Positions 61,256 through 64,000 of a DNA stretch of 64,000 nt are shown piece by piece (the first letter of the stretch is position 1; the number at the start of each line of letters is the position of its first letter). The position numbers and the translations under genes were made by a program. Below the pieces are notes generated by a model, which had not been told where the DNA came from, did not search any database, and saw nothing but the letters and a program-made list of their open reading frames with translations. This stretch comes from Aromatoleum tolulyticum (lineage in GTDB: Bacteria > Pseudomonadota > Gammaproteobacteria > Burkholderiales > Rhodocyclaceae). The stretch spans positions 459,136 to 523,135 of the forward strand of contig NZ_FTMD01000002.1 of the NCBI RefSeq assembly GCF_900156155.1, read 5' to 3'.

Positions 61256-64000
61256 TCACGTGACGATGAAGTCCCCTGCGTCAAGGGTCGGGGCGCCGGT
61301 CAGCGTCGCGACCTGAACGGCTGCGCCTGCTCCGTTGCCGTCGGCATCGTAGTACAGGCCGCCCGTGCTCGCGTTGTAAAGCACGTAGTCGTTGGCATCG
61401 GCGGCCTCGCCCGCGGCGCTGGCGACGAAGTTCGCAGCCGCAAGGCTGCCGGTCGCAGCAAGCTTCTTGAAGATCAGGTTCTCCAGCTGGATCGCGTCGC
61501 TCGTGCCGTCGAAGTCCGTCAGCGTGTCGATGTTGGTCGAGCCCAGGGTGCTTTCGAAGCGGAAGACATCCGCGCCCGCCCCACCTGTCAGCTCGTCGAG
61601 CCCAAGGCCACCGACCAGCATGTCATTCCCGGCGCCGCCCTGGAGCACGTCATTTCCGGCAAGCCCTTTCAGGGTGTCCGCACCGTCGCTGCCCGACAGA
61701 CGGTTCGCCAGCGAGTTGCCCGTTCCGCTCAAGCCGGCCTGTCCCGTCAGCACGAGGTCTTCGACGTTCGTACCCAGGGTGTAGCCGATGCTCGACACCA
61801 CCGTGTCCGATCCGCCCGAAACGCTGCCCTCGGAAACCGCATCCTTGATTGTGTCCACGATGTAAGTGTCATCGCCGTATCCGCCGGTCAACCTGTCCGC
61901 ACCGGCGCCCCCGTCGAGCATGTCGTTGTAGGCGGTACCGGTCAGGGTATTGGCGCCCGCATTGCCGACCAGCGTCAGGCCGTTCAGGACTGCCGATGCA
62001 TCGACATTCAGGGCCGTCGTGCCCGAGGTGTTTGCCGTGGCCTCGCTGCCGGTACCTGCGACGACCTTCTCGATGCCGGTGTCCGACGCATAGAGCTTCA
62101 ATGTGCTCGCGGAAGCCGACGTGAAGCGGACTTCGTCCGTACCCGTCGTGCCCGTGTCGGAGATTTCCGCTGCGGGATGATCCGACGCGAGGTTGATCAC
62201 ATACAGGTCGGAGCCCTCCCCGCCCAGCAGATTGTCCGTTCCCACTCCGCCATCCAGCATGTCGTTGCCGTCGAGCCCGTACAGCGTGTCGCTCCCGCCA
62301 AGACCGGTGAGGCTGTCGTGGCCGCCATCGCCGTAGATCGCGTCGTTGCCGCTGGAACCGGTCAGGGTGAGATTCGGGATGGGCAGCACGGGGGCCGTGG
62401 CGAGACTATTGACGCTTTCCGTCGTACCGAAACTATCGACATAGCTGGCCGTGACGGAAATGCTCCTGCCCACGTCACTTGCGGCAAGCGTGTAACTGCT
62501 TTCCGTCGCGCCGGCGATTGCGGCACCGTCCACGCTCCACTGGTAGCGAAGCAGTCCGATTCCGTCTTCATCGGCCAAGTTGCTGGTCGCCGTCAGGGTC
62601 TGGCCCTGCATGGCGATTCCATCGATCGTGACCTCTCCGGTCGGCAGGTCGTTGATGTTCGCAACCGGAACCGTTGGCGCGCTCGCGATGCTTTCCGCAG
62701 CGCCGAAGCCATCCACATAACTCACGGTGACCGCGACGTTCTTGCCCACGTCACCCTGCTTGAGGGTGTAGCTGCTCTCGTTGGCACCTGCAATCGCCGC
62801 GCCGTCCACACTCCACTGGTAGCCGAGTGCGCCCAGGCCGTCGGCGTCCGCGAGGTTGTGGAATGCGGTCAGGGTCTGCCCCTGCACCGCCTCGCCCATG
62901 ACAATAACCTCACCGCTCGGCAAATCGTTGAGGTTCGCGACCGGCGACATCGCGAAGCCGATCACGCTCACCTGCGTTCCGAAACTATCCATGTACGAGG
63001 CGGTGACGGTGATGGTCTTGCCCACATCAACCTGCGACAGGGTGTAGGTATTTTCGACCGCACCGTCGATCGCGACACCGTCGGCATGCCACTGGTAGTG
63101 GATCTCGCTCATACCGTCCGCATCCGTCAGGGTATTGGATGCAACGAGCGTTTCACCCTGCACCGGCGCACCGCTGATCGTGACCTCTCCGGTGGGCGGA
63201 TCATTGACGTCCGTCACGGCCATCATCGAGATCATTTGTGCGTTCCACACCGTGCCGTCACCGAACTGGATCTCCTGGATCGTGTCGGGCGCAAAGCGCA
63301 GTTCGTCGTTCGTTCCGACAATACGCAGAATATATTGTTCGGACTGCGGGCTGCTGAGGAAGGGGTCGAAGGTACCGGGTCGATACAGCAACGTCACCTG
63401 ACCCGGGTCGATGGTGGGCGCGGTGATGATGCGGCTCTGTACCGACCAAGTAGCGGGCCCGTCCAGGATGATGTCGGAGCCGCCGCCGGCGGCGAGCACG
63501 TAGGTGTCGGCACCGGCGCCGCCGTCGAGGCGGTCATTGCCCGCTCCGCCGTCGAGCACGTCGTTGCCGCCGTTGCCCTGCAGCTGGTCGTCGCCCGCGC
63601 CACCCAGCAGCACGTCCTGCCCGTCCGTGCCCCACAGCCAGTCGTTGCCCGAGCTGCCTTGCTGCAGCTGCGTCTGCATCGCCGCCTGGTCGATGGCGAA
63701 CTGGTCCCACACCGTGCCGTCGCCGAACTGGATCTCCTGGATCGTGCCCGGGTTGAAGCGCAGCTCGTCGTGCGAGCCGAGCAGGCGCAGCACGTACTGC
63801 TCGCCCGTCCACTGGCCGTACTGGTCGTAGCCGCCGGGCTCGCGCACGAGCATCACCTGGCCCGGGTCGACGGTCGGGGCGGTGACGATGCGGTTCTGTT
63901 CCATCCAGTAGGCGCCACCGTCCATGATGGAGTCGGAGCCGCCGCCGGCGGCGAGCACGTAGGTGTCGGCACCGGCGCCACCGTCGAGGCGGTCATTGCC
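61256..64000 (-). CDS. RTX/Ig-repeat type I secreted protein, C-terminal part
   Basis: The gene runs off the right edge; 914 C-terminal residues are visible. From the edge inwards it shows two units of RTX nonapeptides plus a linker (GGAGDDQLQGNGGNDVLDGG type, 153-residue period), then three 92-residue Ig-like repeats (NDLPTGEVTI...YQWSVDGAAIAG...VTASYVDSFG), then further RTX blocks (GGHDSLTGLGGSDTLYGLDG) and a C-terminal type I secretion target with TLTDFDGTSDAIQLENLIF and a final DAGDFIVT. RTX blocks bind calcium outside the cell. It is likely a large adhesin or surface protein; no type I secretion genes are in the window. Confidence 0.92.
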   Translation of the reverse strand, partial: GNDRLDGGAGADTYVLAAGGGSDSIMDGGAYWMEQNRIVTAPTVDPGQVMLVREPGGYDQYGQWTGEQYVLRLLGSHDELRFNPGTIQEIQFGDGTVWDQFAIDQAAMQTQLQQGSSGNDWLWGTDGQDVLLGGAGDDQLQGNGGNDVLDGGAGNDRLDGGAGADTYVLAAGGGSDIILDGPATWSVQSRIITAPTIDPGQVTLLYRPGTFDPFLSSPQSEQYILRIVGTNDELRFAPDTIQEIQFGDGTVWNAQMISMMAVTDVNDPPTGEVTISGAPVQGETLVASNTLTDADGMSEIHYQWHADGVAIDGAVENTYTLSQVDVGKTITVTASYMDSFGTQVSVIGFAMSPVANLNDLPSGEVIVMGEAVQGQTLTAFHNLADADGLGALGYQWSVDGAAIAGANESSYTLKQGDVGKNVAVTVSYVDGFGAAESIASAPTVPVANINDLPTGEVTIDGIAMQGQTLTATSNLADEDGIGLLRYQWSVDGAAIAGATESSYTLAASDVGRSISVTASYVDSFGTTESVNSLATAPVLPIPNLTLTGSSGNDAIYGDGGHDSLTGLGGSDTLYGLDGNDMLDGGVGTDNLLGGEGSDLYVINLASDHPAAEISDTGTTGTDEVRFTSASASTLKLYASDTGIEKVVAGTGSEATANTSGTTALNVDASAVLNGLTLVGNAGANTLTGTAYNDMLDGGAGADRLTGGYGDDTYIVDTIKDAVSEGSVSGGSDTVVSSIGYTLGTNVEDLVLTGQAGLSGTGNSLANRLSGSDGADTLKGLAGNDVLQGGAGNDMLVGGLGLDELTGGAGADVFRFESTLGSTNIDTLTDFDGTSDAIQLENLIFKKLAATGSLAAANFVASAAGEAADANDYVLYNASTGGLYYDADGNGAGAAVQVATLTGAPTLDAGDFIVT
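62379..63206 (-). repeat. Three tandem 276-bp Ig-like repeats
   Basis: Three copies with an exact 276-bp (92-residue) period, anchored by the N-D-(P/L)-P-(T/S)-G-E word whose + strand positions start at 63197, 62921 and 62645. The copies encode Ig-like modules (YQW, SYTL, VTASY) within the RTX protein and are clearly diverged. Confidence 0.88.
63474..64000 (-). repeat. 459-bp RTX repeat unit, at least two copies
   Basis: A block of about 68 bp at 63474-63541 recurs at 63933-64000 with very few differences, an exact 459-bp (153-residue) period; the intervening part also resembles the next unit (RTX block, linker with IQEIQFGDGTVW). The series continues beyond the right edge, so the total copy number is unknown. 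Confidence 0.85.

Overview
The window is high-GC chromosomal DNA of a betaproteobacterium. The gene set best fits the Azoarcus/Thauera/Aromatoleum group: a KorABC-type 2-oxoacid:ferredoxin system with its own NAD(P)-ferredoxin flavoprotein, a complete 3-hydroxybenzoate/gentisate operon with a branched-chain-type ABC transporter, an rnf operon, a phasin and several c-type/denitrifier-style exported proteins. The species assignment is inference from gene content. No ribosomal RNA, CRISPR array, transposase or phage gene was seen.

Layout. 1-2.7 kb: end of an MFS carrier, then a small + strand catabolic operon (arylmalonate decarboxylase-like enzyme, racemase-fold protein, FAH-family hydrolase) closed by a strong terminator. 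2.7-7.5 kb: korC-korA-korB on the minus strand. 7.7-16.2 kb: redox and stress genes: PepSY-like exported protein, persulfide dioxygenase-rhodanese fusion, a pair of related exported proteins, a CBS protein, an octaheme cytochrome with HEAT/TPR tail abutting an arylsulfatase, and a hemerythrin-like protein. 16.2-25.7 kb: 3-hydroxybenzoate island (gentisate dioxygenase, fumarylpyruvate hydrolase, 3-hydroxybenzoate 6-hydroxylase, maleylpyruvate isomerase, LivKHMGF) with a divergent LysR regulator. Together these would import an aromatic acid, hydroxylate it to gentisate, open the ring and produce fumarate and pyruvate. 25.7-29.6 kb: MoxR ATPase (RavA-like), VWA protein (ViaA-like) and a DUF364 protein in one coupled operon.

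29.6-48.2 kb: mixed housekeeping and accessory genes, including YihY, an NhaR-like regulator, a Tim44-domain protein, a PlsC-like acyltransferase, initiator tRNA-Met, an ADP-ribosylglycohydrolase-fold protein with degenerate metal motifs, katG, an M14 peptidase with an alpha/beta hydrolase, a phasin, a ribbon-helix-helix-like protein with repeated operator-like motifs, a pair of DnaA boxes, a PLP sulfur-amino-acid enzyme, HAD and Nudix hydrolases, a PA2778/PA2779-type pair and WrbA. 48.2-53.8 kb: LysR-controlled two-subunit molybdenum hydroxylase (IorAB type) with an XdhC maturation factor, an exported protein and a YghU-type GST. 53.8-59.7 kb: complete rnf operon led by an RseC-domain gene and ending in rnfH. 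59.9-64 kb: a GNAT acetyltransferase, a glycine-zipper outer-membrane-type protein, and the C-terminal part of a large RTX/Ig-repeat type I secreted protein that runs off the right edge.

The most notable points are enzyme homologues with altered catalytic residues (racemase-like protein at 1.0 kb, sulfatase at 13.4 kb, ADP-ribosylglycohydrolase-like protein at 33.6 kb, RnfD at 55.4 kb), the RavA-ViaA-DUF364 operon, the octaheme-HEAT-TPR/sulfatase pair, the related exported pair at 9.2-10.3 kb, and the DnaA-box pair at 41.6 kb.
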